Below, piece after piece: positions 9,973 through 19,400 of a stretch of 64,000 bases of DNA; position 1 is the stretch's first letter; every line of letters starts with the position of its first letter. This DNA is from Streptomyces graminofaciens. GTDB lineage: Bacteria; Actinomycetota; Actinomycetes; Streptomycetales; Streptomycetaceae. The stretch spans positions 2,046,001 through 2,110,000 of the forward strand of contig NZ_AP018448.1 of the NCBI RefSeq assembly GCF_030294945.1, given 5' to 3'. The notes beneath the pieces are model-generated. The model was not told the origin of the DNA. It searched no databases and saw only the letters and a program-made list of their open reading frames with translations. The translations under genes and the position numbers were made by a program.

Positions 9973-10937
9973 TTCACCTTCTCGGACGCCAGGTTCGGCT
10001 GTTCGATTTCGAGGGTCTGCTGGAGAGAGCGGGCCAATTGCTCAGCCGCCGCGTACGGCACGTTGTCGTACTGGACGGTCTCGGCCAGCTGATCAAAGCG
10101 TGGCTGGAGGCCCGTGCACAGGACGGCAGCCCGGGCATGGAGTGGGGGCAGCGGCGCCCCCCAGGCGACAGCGAGGTGGCCAACGCTACTGCGCCCGCTC
10201 CCGGGTTCCGGCTGCCACCACGTCGCCCCTGCACCGAGACGGGCGAGCTCCAAGTAGACCCCGGTCTCATGCTCTGTACTGCGCCACTCGGCGCCGCGCC
10301 GCACCTGAACGAGACGGGACCAGTCGGCCCCGCGCCAGCGGTACAGCCCATCCTGATTGTAGGACTCCGCGGGCTCATACTGCCTTTGCGCGGGGTTGTA
10401 CCGTTCGACGGTGTGGGCGTTGCCCGGGGCTGGCGGCGCCGCTAGGGGGCCCTCGAAGAGCTCGGGCAGGAGCGAGAATGCTTGGAGGGCGGCGCACGGG
10501 GTGAAAGCGCACTCCAGCATGGCGGCAGCTTCCGGGAGGTCTTCGAAGGTGTCGTACTGGAAGAGCAGCGAGTCAGGCACCGGGATGTCCCCGTCGGCGG
10601 TCTCGTTCTCGACCCGGATGATTTCGGCCCATTCCCCGGCCGCCGCATCAACGGCCCTGTCGAACGCAGCGGTTCTGCGTCCAGCGATCAGGGCCAGGCC
10701 GTCGGAAAAGGGCAGTCTGGTGAGTACGGGGGTAGCGGCGGACCACTGCCCGCGCCGCCAGTCCACATCGAGGTGGCCGAGGGCTGAGACATCTCGTACC
10801 CATCGGCCTTCTGCGCCTCCTCGCAGCGCGAGGCCGCGGCCGCGGGCGGTGCTCAGGATCCCGGCGCGCAGGTCCGCGACTTTGCCTCCGCCGACCTCGC
10901 TGGTCCAACGGAGGAGGAGGTCCCCGATTCCGGTCAC
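9969..10937 (-). CDS. Conserved-looking protein of unknown function (322 aa)
   Basis: GTG start at 10937 overlaps the preceding stop by GTGA. Soluble, with no signal peptide or membrane segment. The N-terminus (LLLRWTSEVGGGKVADLRAG) could be helical and DNA- or protein-contacting. A segment with DVDWRRGQWSAATPVLTRL resembles a small beta domain. The middle is Trp/Tyr-rich. I recognise no catalytic motif. It is the second gene of the operon, between the 714-aa protein and the helicase, so it is probably an obligate partner of the helicase. I do not assign a function. Confidence 0.8.
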   Translation of the reverse strand: MTGIGDLLLRWTSEVGGGKVADLRAGILSTARGRGLALRGGAEGRWVRDVSALGHLDVDWRRGQWSAATPVLTRLPFSDGLALIAGRRTAAFDRAVDAAAGEWAEIIRVENETADGDIPVPDSLLFQYDTFEDLPEAAAMLECAFTPCAALQAFSLLPELFEGPLAAPPAPGNAHTVERYNPAQRQYEPAESYNQDGLYRWRGADWSRLVQVRRGAEWRSTEHETGVYLELARLGAGATWWQPEPGSGRSSVGHLAVAWGAPLPPLHARAAVLCTGLQPRFDQLAETVQYDNVPYAAAEQLARSLQQTLEIEQPNLASEKVK

Positions 10938-13078
10938 GGTCCCACCTCCTGGGCGAGGCTCACGTAGGAGTGCCAGAGCGGGTCAGCACAGGCATCGGCG
11001 GCGTCCAAGACAGCGCGGGCCCACGGCTTGTGCCGGGCAGTCGGGTGGAAGGACAGTTCAGAGGGGTAAGCGGCCTCCGCGGTCCACTTGCCGCGCCGCT
11101 TCTGCAAGATCCAGCCATCAATTCCGCGCAGCTCCACCTCGAAGCGGTAGTCCGACGGTTTCACAGGAAGGCGGGACCACCAGGACGGCGAGTCCGGTAC
11201 GGCCACCTCCCAGGCCCGGCCGTCCGAGGAAACGAAGATTGTCGTCTCCGCGCCGCGTCGACACAGCACGACGCGCGGTGTGGCGCCCGTTCCAGCCTCA
11301 CCAAAATGCGCACCAGTGACTACCGGCGCGCCCGCTCGCTGCGCAGCAGGGTAGGCCGCGCCCTTACCTCGGGCGAGGGGGAATCCGACGACGGTGTCCG
11401 GCGTGGCGAGGCTCGGGGCGTCCTCTGCGGTGGTGAACTCGACCACCGACTCCTCGGCCTCGATCCGGTGCTTTCCCTCGGGCATCTCCCGGATCCAGAG
11501 AGGGATCGGGACTCCTCGGGCCTTGAAGGGTGGGTCCTGCGCCTGACCGTCGAGTTTGGCCTCTCCGGAAGCGCCGTCCGGGAGGACAAGGTTCGGCTCG
11601 CCCCCGACGAGGTACAGGCGCTGGTCGAGGTCGGGGGCGATCCGGAGCCCGCCCTGCAGGTACATCTTGTACTGCGGGGCCGGCTGCACTGCGAGCACGG
11701 CGCCTTGCACGCTGCGGATGGTTTGCTTGAGGGTCACGGGGTCGTCGAAGACGACCCCGTTGTACAAGGTCCATCCCTCCGGCATCCACGAGAGCCGCCC
11801 AGCCTCCTTCCGCCGTCCCGGGGAGGCAGCACGGTCGAGTACGGCCTCGACATCGGCTGCCGCCTCCGGAGCCGCAATGATCATGTGCTCCTCGCCGGGG
11901 ACGAACCGGTCGACACTCGTCCGGCAGTCGAGGGAGTCGTCCTGTCGGAATACGACCAGCGACGACGCCGGACGGCTGACGACGATCCCCTCGCCTATGA
12001 GTTGGAAACCTGCACGAAGAGAGCGGTCCTCGGGCAGCTTCAGCCCGCCGACCGAGTAATAGCTCGTGTCGCCCAACTGCTGCAGCTGCACTCCGCCAGA
12101 GAGCTGGTAATCCCGTTCGCCGAACCGCGGTAGCCGTGCCAGCCACCCGAGCCGCCGGTTTTCGAAGCGCACGAGCAACTCCGCCCTGGGCGTTCCGGGC
12201 TGGACATATTCCTCCGACCCGTCCCAGACGTTCGCAAGGTTCCCAAGGAGCCGCTCGGCGATGGGACAGATCTCGGGGTCGTCGATTGCTCGCCGGAATC
12301 CGGTAGAGAACTTGTCGCCCTGGTCCCAGAGCTTGGCCCCCCGAACGAGGACAGCGCCGGGCAGGGGCCAGGCCGTGCTGTTCCGCTGGCTCATGACGTG
12401 GAAGAACTTAGGGAGGAGCATGCGGTCTGTGCCGCGCAGTACGGCCTGCGAGAGGGCGTAGCCGATGCGTGCCTGATGCTGGGGGAGGTCTTCAGGCGAA
12501 GGGATGGTGCACAGCCCTCGGTACGCACCCCACTGAAGCTGCCAGGAAGCGAGCCGCTGCCACATCCACGCGATCGGCAGGTACTTTGCCGAGGTCAGCA
12601 CCCCATCCCGGCCAGTCAGGAGCTGGGAAAGGTGGTCGTGGTAGTTGTTGGCACGCCGCTGGCCGTCGTTCGCCATGCGGGTCGCAGCGATCACTGAGCA
12701 GGCAAGCAGGGGGAGAACAGCGGGGGCGCCGTCAGCGGACCTCTTCGACTCTTCGTACTTCTCGATAGCGGCATAGGGATGGGACTCGCCTGGGTCCACT
12801 CCCCGACTCACCGCATCAACGAGCGAGACGTCCAGGGCAAACCGCTTCTGCAGGGAGGCGACTTCCGCGTCATCGACGTACATCACGACCGGGTGGCCAT
12901 CCCATTCCGGACTGAAAAATGCCTCCTCAAGGGCCTCCTGCCAGGCCTCATATGCTGCGAAGTCCACGTGGTATCCAGGCTCCTGCGTCTGATCCAGTCC
13001 AGTGGCACACGTCACTGGAGCCGCGTGACAGCACGGTACTCGCTGCCATAACTGCCCGTTAAGGACTATCACTGACAT
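10934..13078 (-). CDS. Large protein of unknown function, first gene of the Hsp70/helicase operon (714 aa)
   Basis: ATG at 13078 with no strong ribosome-binding site; the promoter should lie in 13079-13194. The N-terminus holds an acidic stretch with a possible small alpha/beta fold (VVMYVDDAEVASLQKRF). A long middle is rich in aromatic residues and beta strands. No Walker motif, nuclease motif or membrane segment is visible. Its stop overlaps the next start (GTGA), so it is cotranscribed with the 322-aa protein and helicase. It could be a recognition or scaffold subunit, but this is inferred only from size and position. Confidence 0.8.
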   Translation of the reverse strand: MSVIVLNGQLWQRVPCCHAAPVTCATGLDQTQEPGYHVDFAAYEAWQEALEEAFFSPEWDGHPVVMYVDDAEVASLQKRFALDVSLVDAVSRGVDPGESHPYAAIEKYEESKRSADGAPAVLPLLACSVIAATRMANDGQRRANNYHDHLSQLLTGRDGVLTSAKYLPIAWMWQRLASWQLQWGAYRGLCTIPSPEDLPQHQARIGYALSQAVLRGTDRMLLPKFFHVMSQRNSTAWPLPGAVLVRGAKLWDQGDKFSTGFRRAIDDPEICPIAERLLGNLANVWDGSEEYVQPGTPRAELLVRFENRRLGWLARLPRFGERDYQLSGGVQLQQLGDTSYYSVGGLKLPEDRSLRAGFQLIGEGIVVSRPASSLVVFRQDDSLDCRTSVDRFVPGEEHMIIAAPEAAADVEAVLDRAASPGRRKEAGRLSWMPEGWTLYNGVVFDDPVTLKQTIRSVQGAVLAVQPAPQYKMYLQGGLRIAPDLDQRLYLVGGEPNLVLPDGASGEAKLDGQAQDPPFKARGVPIPLWIREMPEGKHRIEAEESVVEFTTAEDAPSLATPDTVVGFPLARGKGAAYPAAQRAGAPVVTGAHFGEAGTGATPRVVLCRRGAETTIFVSSDGRAWEVAVPDSPSWWSRLPVKPSDYRFEVELRGIDGWILQKRRGKWTAEAAYPSELSFHPTARHKPWARAVLDAADACADPLWHSYVSLAQEVGP

Positions 13079-13194
13079 CGCATGGTTGTGCAGATCAAAC
13101 CTGGAATTTCATGACAGGGCAGCCGACTTGGCTTCCAGGTCGAGCCACCGCTTCCCAACGATGTGAGATTCCCCCGCCGGATTGGCGAGGAGGG

Positions 13195-14040
13195 TCAGAG
13201 ACCTACTCCGTCCCGCACAACGGTGAGCGGAAGGTCTCGTCGAGGGAGATGCATCCAGCCCTCGACCGCGGCCATGGCATGCTCCTCCTCAGTGGTCGGC
13301 GAATGGGTCATCCCACACGCTGCGGCCCGTGCGACGACCGCCGAGATCAGGGCGTCCAGGTCGTGGTCGCTGGCCACACACCGGACACGAACCCGGTCGG
13401 ACAGGTCCAGGTCTAGGCCGGCCTCGAGACCGGCAAGAATCCGGGACCGCGCAGCCGTGGCGTCCTTGCCCTTATAGGTCCCCTCCGGGGCGAGTCCCCA
13501 CTGGATCAGCGCGAACGCCGGGTAGACCTCGACAACTGGACCCGAGCCGCCGCGCGGTATCGCCGGACCGCCCTCGGCCAGCCGAGCCAGCAGGCCGACC
13601 GCGCGCATGGCGACGATGCCGAGCTTGTCGGCCGACACCGACAGCGGACGCTGCTTGCCCGCCCCAGTGCGCTTCCACGCCACGTCATCGGTCAGCCGGT
13701 GAGTGAAGGTATTGCCGAGTCCGGGGCGACCGTCGGCGCACGCTGCGTGGTTAGCGAGCGCAGGTAGCTCGACACCGGTCCGGTGCGCAGTGAGCAGGGC
13801 TGTGAAGGCAACCGGCCAGCCCAGGGGCGAGTCCAGCCCCGTCATGTCCGCAGACCGCATCGCTGCCAACAGGTCGTCGTCGTGCTTCGCGGGAAGCAGT
13901 TCAGCCGTAGGTCGCCGACCCCACGTCATGCGGCACACGCCTGTGGTTCCGGTGCGCCCGGCCAGATCAACGCCCACCGTCACCATGGCGCCGTCCTCCA
14001 CTACATCGTCAGCCTGCGCTATCACGGGCTTCGCCTGCAT
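13195..14040 (-). CDS. DUF429-like protein, possible RNase H-fold (281 aa)
   Basis: The start is the ATG at 14040, preceded by GGAGGGGAG at good spacing; the longer reading frame upstream lacks such a site. The protein opens with VTVGVDLAGRTGTTGVCR, has MTGLDSPLGWP in the middle, and later VVEVYPAFALIQWGL and ASDHDLDALISA. This spread of Asp and Glu residues is typical of DUF429, a family predicted to adopt an RNase H-like nuclease fold. It lies on the same strand just beyond the RelE/UvrD gene, about 100 bp downstream, so it may be the last gene of the DISARM-like operon or stand alone. Its function in defence is not established. Confidence 0.8.
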   Translation of the reverse strand: MQAKPVIAQADDVVEDGAMVTVGVDLAGRTGTTGVCRMTWGRRPTAELLPAKHDDDLLAAMRSADMTGLDSPLGWPVAFTALLTAHRTGVELPALANHAACADGRPGLGNTFTHRLTDDVAWKRTGAGKQRPLSVSADKLGIVAMRAVGLLARLAEGGPAIPRGGSGPVVEVYPAFALIQWGLAPEGTYKGKDATAARSRILAGLEAGLDLDLSDRVRVRCVASDHDLDALISAVVARAAACGMTHSPTTEEEHAMAAVEGWMHLPRRDLPLTVVRDGVGL

Positions 14041-14139
14041 TTGGAACTCCCCTCCGTGTCCTGTCCGGGTTGTGCACGGATCAGTCACAGTGGCGCTGCC
14101 CCATGGCGGTGGTCGCAGCGGCACAGAGTCCGACTCGGC

Positions 14140-16452
14140 CTACAACGGCAGGAACGGACTAGGCCTGCCGTGCCAGGAGATGCGCAGCGCATCGCGGGCT
14201 CGGGTGGTGGCGACGAAGAGTTGGTTGCGGCTCTTCTTGAGTTCGCGTTCGTACCGTTTGGGGTCAGTCGCCTCGTATTTCTCGACGACAGCAGTGCGCG
14301 GGAGGATGCCGTCGCTCGCGCCGATCACCGCGAGCTTCTGGTACTCAAGTCCCTTGAATCGGTGCATCGTTCCGATGTGGACCTCGCCGCCACCTTGCGG
14401 CCCCTCCTTGGTGAGGGTCGCAGTGGTGATGCCATGCTTCGTCTCCAAATCGGCTGCGACGCGGCCGGCCATATCGCCGTCGGCGACGCAGACGGCCATG
14501 GTGCCGCTGGGGTCGCGTACGGTGCCGTCCTCGGTGGGCTGGGTGATGTCCGCGCGCCACTGCTTGAGGGCTGCGGCTAGCTGAGTGATCTCGTCGGTCC
14601 AGTCTGCGCAGGCGACGTACTCGGGGGCAGGGCCGTGCAGCAGGGAATGGTAGCCGTCGAGGGTGTCCGTGCCGTCATCGAGGTCGTCGTAGGTGCCCCC
14701 GCGGACGACCTTGGCGGCCTGGTCGAGGATCTCCTGGGTGGTGCGGTAGCTCAGCGTCAGTTTCGAGGAGCGGCCACCGCGGATGTTGATGCCGACGGTG
14801 GAAAGGGTGACTTGCCGGTCGTAGATCCGCTGGTGGGTGTCGCTGGCGATGAACAGGTCGCCAGGGCCGGAGGCGACCATGGCGCGCAGCATTTTCCAGT
14901 GGGCGGGGCTGAGGTCCTGGGCCTCGTCGACGACGATGTGACGGTAGCGGTGACGCAGGTAGCGCATCGCGGAGCTGTTGTCGTCGAGGTGGGCCAGGTC
15001 GCCGCCGCCGATGTCGGCCTTGCGCTCGGCCCGCGTCTGGATCTTGCGGGCGCGTTCCATCTCGTACCGCGCCGCGCGCTCGGCGGCCTGGGCCCAGGTC
15101 TCCCGGCCCATGCCGTTGAGGCGCAGGGCGAACTGTTCGAGCAGTTTCCAGACGACTGCGCGTTCGGGGCGGTTGAGGGCGCGGCCCATGCCGGCGCGAC
15201 GGGCCTTGAAGTAGTCCTGGCGGGTGCCGAGGGACTGGCCCAGGACGATCTGCTCCCATTCGTCGAAGAGGAATTCGGCGTCCCAGCGCTGCTCGTCGTG
15301 TTCGAAGAGGACCTCGCGCAGCACGTCCAGGGCCCGGTCGTCGGTGATCAGGCTGCGCTGTGCGCCGGGCGCGGTGTTCTCGTTGAGGACGCTCTGGGCG
15401 AGCTGGTCGATGTGCTTGATGTCGACGCGGCCGAGCAGCGCCGGGTCCATGAGCGAGGTGAGGCGGGAGCGCAGGTCGGCGGTAAGGTTCTTGGTGTACG
15501 TGGTCAGCAGGATCGGCTTGCCGTGGCCGGGCGGCAGGGCTGCGGCAAGGCGGGCGACCCGGTGCAGGGCGACGATGGTCTTGCCGGTGCCGGGGCCGCC
15601 GCTGACCCGGCCGGGGCCGCTGTAGTTCCGTTCGACGATCTTGCGTTGGGTTGGGTGGAGGTAGACCTTCCAGGCTCGGAAGTCGCCCTCGGCCAGGACG
15701 TTGCGGATGTCGTCGTCGACCGTGGTGACCGCAGTACGGGTGAGGGCCGCCGCCATGTCGTTCTCGAAGCCCGGTTCGAGCTCAGTGGAGGCGGGCTGGG
15801 TGATCTCGCGTTCGACTTCGTCGACGGACATGCCGGAGCCGAGGCCCGTGAGGACCTCAGCGGTCAGGCGCGGGGCGCCGGCGATGAGTTGGTCGAATTC
15901 CTCGTCGGTCGTGACGGCGAGGGCCGGGCCGATGAGGGCGTCGGCGACACCGAGCCGGCGCAGGTCCTCGGGGGCGCAGCCGATGAGGAGCGGTTCGGCG
16001 GGGGCGGCCGGTTGTGGTGTCACGACGGGGGCGGGCGTGGGCTCGGCCGGTGCAGTGTGCTCGTCCTGGGCCGGCGTGAGTTGAAGTCCCGCGCGCTGGA
16101 GGACGCTCTGACCGACGACGCCAAGGTCGACGAACTCGATCTCGCCGGTGATCCGGTTGATGGCGACAGTGAGTTCTTCGTAGACGTCCTTGCGGTGGCG
16201 GACGGCGACGATCAGCCACTGTGGGACGCCATCGGCGCCGACCCCGGCCCGGGCCAGCAACGCCCGGTACGAACGGTCGATCTTGGCGCGGAAGATCCGG
16301 CCGTCGCCCTTGAGAGGCTTGAGGTCGAGGCTGGGGTGATCGGGGTCGATACGGAACTGGTGGCAGAAGTCGTAGAACTTCGTCTTGACCGACGAGTCCA
16401 TCTTGTAGAGCTCGTTCTCGGCCTTCTGGTAGAGGCTCAGGCGTGCGGTCAT
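14140..16452 (-). CDS. UvrD/Rep-type helicase with N-terminal RelE/ParE-like domain (770 aa)
   Basis: Residues 1-~110 look like a RelE/ParE-type toxin fold (KMDSSVKTKFYDFC, LKPLKGDGRIFRAKIDRSYR, IVAVRHRKDVYEE). After a Pro/Ala linker comes a superfamily 1 helicase: Walker A GGPGTGKT (285-292), motif II IVVDEAQDLSP, motif III/IV LTLSYRTTQEIL, motif V HIGTMHRFKGLEY, and a terminal VATTRARD. The start overlaps the giant helicase stop by ATGA, placing it in the DISARM-like operon. Unwinding or nucleic-acid remodelling during defence is the likely role. Whether the RelE-like part still cuts mRNA or only binds RNA or ribosomes cannot be told; related RelE-UvrD fusions are known in bacteria. Confidence 0.9.
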   Translation of the reverse strand: MTARLSLYQKAENELYKMDSSVKTKFYDFCHQFRIDPDHPSLDLKPLKGDGRIFRAKIDRSYRALLARAGVGADGVPQWLIVAVRHRKDVYEELTVAINRITGEIEFVDLGVVGQSVLQRAGLQLTPAQDEHTAPAEPTPAPVVTPQPAAPAEPLLIGCAPEDLRRLGVADALIGPALAVTTDEEFDQLIAGAPRLTAEVLTGLGSGMSVDEVEREITQPASTELEPGFENDMAAALTRTAVTTVDDDIRNVLAEGDFRAWKVYLHPTQRKIVERNYSGPGRVSGGPGTGKTIVALHRVARLAAALPPGHGKPILLTTYTKNLTADLRSRLTSLMDPALLGRVDIKHIDQLAQSVLNENTAPGAQRSLITDDRALDVLREVLFEHDEQRWDAEFLFDEWEQIVLGQSLGTRQDYFKARRAGMGRALNRPERAVVWKLLEQFALRLNGMGRETWAQAAERAARYEMERARKIQTRAERKADIGGGDLAHLDDNSSAMRYLRHRYRHIVVDEAQDLSPAHWKMLRAMVASGPGDLFIASDTHQRIYDRQVTLSTVGINIRGGRSSKLTLSYRTTQEILDQAAKVVRGGTYDDLDDGTDTLDGYHSLLHGPAPEYVACADWTDEITQLAAALKQWRADITQPTEDGTVRDPSGTMAVCVADGDMAGRVAADLETKHGITTATLTKEGPQGGGEVHIGTMHRFKGLEYQKLAVIGASDGILPRTAVVEKYEATDPKRYERELKKSRNQLFVATTRARDALRISWHGRPSPFLPL

Positions 16453-19400
16453 CGTGCGGCACTCTGTTCTTCGGAGTCGGGACGGGCAGTGGCGTCGGGG
16501 AGCATGCCGAGCAGAGCATCAAGATCGGCTAGCCAGTCGTCGGCCGAGCGGATGGTGAACCCGGCGTCACGGTAGGCGCTCCAGGTCTTGTCGCTCTCCT
16601 TGTCCTCCTGGTCGTACGGCTCAGCCATGACGGCGATCCGCGGAGTGCCGTGGTCCCAGACGAAGTCGGCGAGCCAGCCTCGTTCGCCGAGCTCGTAGCC
16701 GTAAGCGGGGGCCTTCTTGCCGCCGTCGGCCAACACGTGGGCTAGGCGGGTGAGGGGGGAGTCGGGATCGTCCTCGTCGAGGTATTCGAGGATCTCCCGG
16801 TCCCACAGCAGATCCCGCACCGCTGCTTCGAGAGGAGTCTCGTTGGAGGCTTCCGCGGGTACGGGCTGCGGTGCGGGTGTTCCCGTGCCGTAGCGCACAA
16901 CGAGGGATTCAAGTTCACCGACGCCGCCGAAGGCCTTGAGGACCGAGATGTCGAAGCTGGCTGCGGTGGCTGTGGTGAGTTGAATGCCGTCGCCGCCGTC
17001 GTGGGCGAGGAACTGCAAGATGTTGGACCACTGGAGCCAGGAGCGCCAGCGCGCCTTGTGTTCGGGCGTGCCGAGCTGGTCGTGTGCGGTGTCGTCAAGG
17101 CAGGCCAGTGCTGACCAGTGGCCGGTGGCTGCATCGACGAGGAAGGCGACGGGGAGACCCGACTGGTCGCTGGTCTGGAACAGGTTGAGCGTGCCAGTGC
17201 CCTGCACGGGCGCCGGGTCGATGCCGTCGGTGCGGCCCCAGGCGTCGAGGAGACCGCTGAGCGTCTGACGCGTCTGGTCGGGCGTGCCGTTGCCGACGAG
17301 GATCTCCTGGCCGGTCCCGAGGAGCCCGCCGACCATGGCTGATGCCCGCTTGCCCCAGGCCGCGTGGTCCGGGCTGCGCAGGTAGGCGAGGAGCATGGTC
17401 ATCGGGTCGGTGAAGGCGGTGGCCGCGAGGTCGTCGCCGCCACGGTCGGCGTAGAGCTGCTTGGCGAGGTCCTGGGCACTGCGCGGGTACGGCGGCCATA
17501 CCGGCTCAGCCGCTTCGCGCCCCGCGCCGGACTCCGCAGTGTTCGTCTGCCGCTCGAAGGCGTCGAGGTCGTGCCAAGTGAGCTGGAAGACGATTCTCCC
17601 CTCGGCCCGGAGCCGGTTGCGTTTGTCGGCGTCACGAGCAAGCCGGTTGTTCCGGCGAGAGGCGTGAAAGCGGTGTCCGTCGAGGTAGACGGTGATCTTC
17701 TGCTTGGGGCCGTCGACGCGTTCGAAGGTGAAGTCGGTACGGGTGTAACCCTCGTTTCGTTGCGCTGTCAGACGCCAGCCGTGCACGGTGCCGATCTCGT
17801 CCAGACGCAGATAGGCGCTGTTGTCGCCGCTCTCCTCCAGCACGGCGTCGCCGCGCTGTCCGGCCCACCCACGCAGGGCCTTGAGGAAGCGTGCCTCCAG
17901 ATCGGACTCGACCTGCCCGTCCAGACCGATCTGATCGGTGTTCCCGACCTTCTTGGTGTCCCAGGCGTCGGTGTCCGTGCCCAGGAGTTCGTCGAGGATC
18001 TCCAAGGCAGCCTGACGGGAGACGCGCTCGATGTACTGCTCGTCGGCGTAGAGGTACAAACAGCGGTGGCAGGCCGGCCCGCCCTCCTCGTTGCAGGGGC
18101 ACTCCACGAGCAACCGGCGGGCGCCCTCCAGCACCTGACGGAAGGCGGCGGGATCGGTGAGCCGATCAAGGTAGCCGGTGCCGTGCGGGAGACGGTCGTA
18201 CAGGACCAGGAAGTGCCGTGTCTCCGCGGTGTCGCGGTCCGGCATGGTAGCGAGCGTGGTGGCGAGGTGCTGCGGGTCGCCGCCGAAGGCGCCGTCCACG
18301 CCCAGGCGCAGGGCCGCCTGGAAGGAGTGGACCTTCTCCTCGACGAGGACCGTCGCGGCCGGCAGCAGGATGCGCAGGGCCTCGGTCTCCAGCTCGTGGG
18401 CGAGCAGGACCGGTTCCTGGGGTACGCCCTTCTTGCCGCGCCGCAGCGGGCACCAGGGAGTGTGGTGCTTGAGTTCACGCTGGCGGTTGGCGGAGTTGTC
18501 GACGGCGTCCCGGTCGTCGTCGAAGACCGGTCGGCCGTCGGCGCTCGCGGCTCCGCAGGCAGTGCACACATGGAAGGGGGCAATGCGCACCGGCTTCCCG
18601 GCGAGCTGCTCGTTCTCCTGGGCACCGATGCTTAGCGGTCCGGCGTTGATACGGCGGATGACGGCACGGCGGGTGTAGTCGACGCCGAAGACCTCTTTGG
18701 TGTGCCGCCAGGACTTGCCCACCGCGAAGTCCTTGGGGGCGATGTCGACCATGTCGACGAGGGTGTAGAAGCGGCGGTCGCGGTCGTCGCTCTCGTCGCC
18801 GATCCTGGCGTCCTCCCGCTTGTCGCGGGCCGTCACGACGCTGGGCTGAACGATCTGCCACAAGCTGCCGGAGTCGGCGATGCCCGCCTCCCCGCAGCGC
18901 GGGCAGGGCGTGATGTCGTTTTCGGCGTTCTCGGTGCGGACGTAGCCGCACGAGGGGCAGAAGCGCCAGTGGCGCCAGTCCTGGTCCCGGCCGGTGACGA
19001 TGTCGATACCGGTGATCCGGTGCTTGTAGCCCTCTGCGTAGAACGTGTTCCCGGGGGCGAGTTCGGACAGGGCGAAGCCACGCGGACGCCCGTAGGAGAA
19101 CGACTTCGACTTGTAGCGGGGACGGCCCTCGGGTGTGGTGCCCTCGGGCCAGAAGACGGTGGCGTCGAGGGTGGTCGTGGCGTCGATGAGGGCGTAGTTG
19201 GGCAGCAGGCCAAGGTCGCACAGCACGGTCTGGGCGGGCTGACGCTGCCGTGTGGCGCCCTGCTTGGAGATGGCTCCGAGCTCGGCCTCCAACTCCGCCT
19301 TTGTGCTCGCCTGTTCGTCGTCGCCGTCTTTGAGCTCGTCGATCGCGGAGCGGATCGTACGGATGCGGGTGCGCAGCTTCTGGTTCTCGCGCTCCCACTC

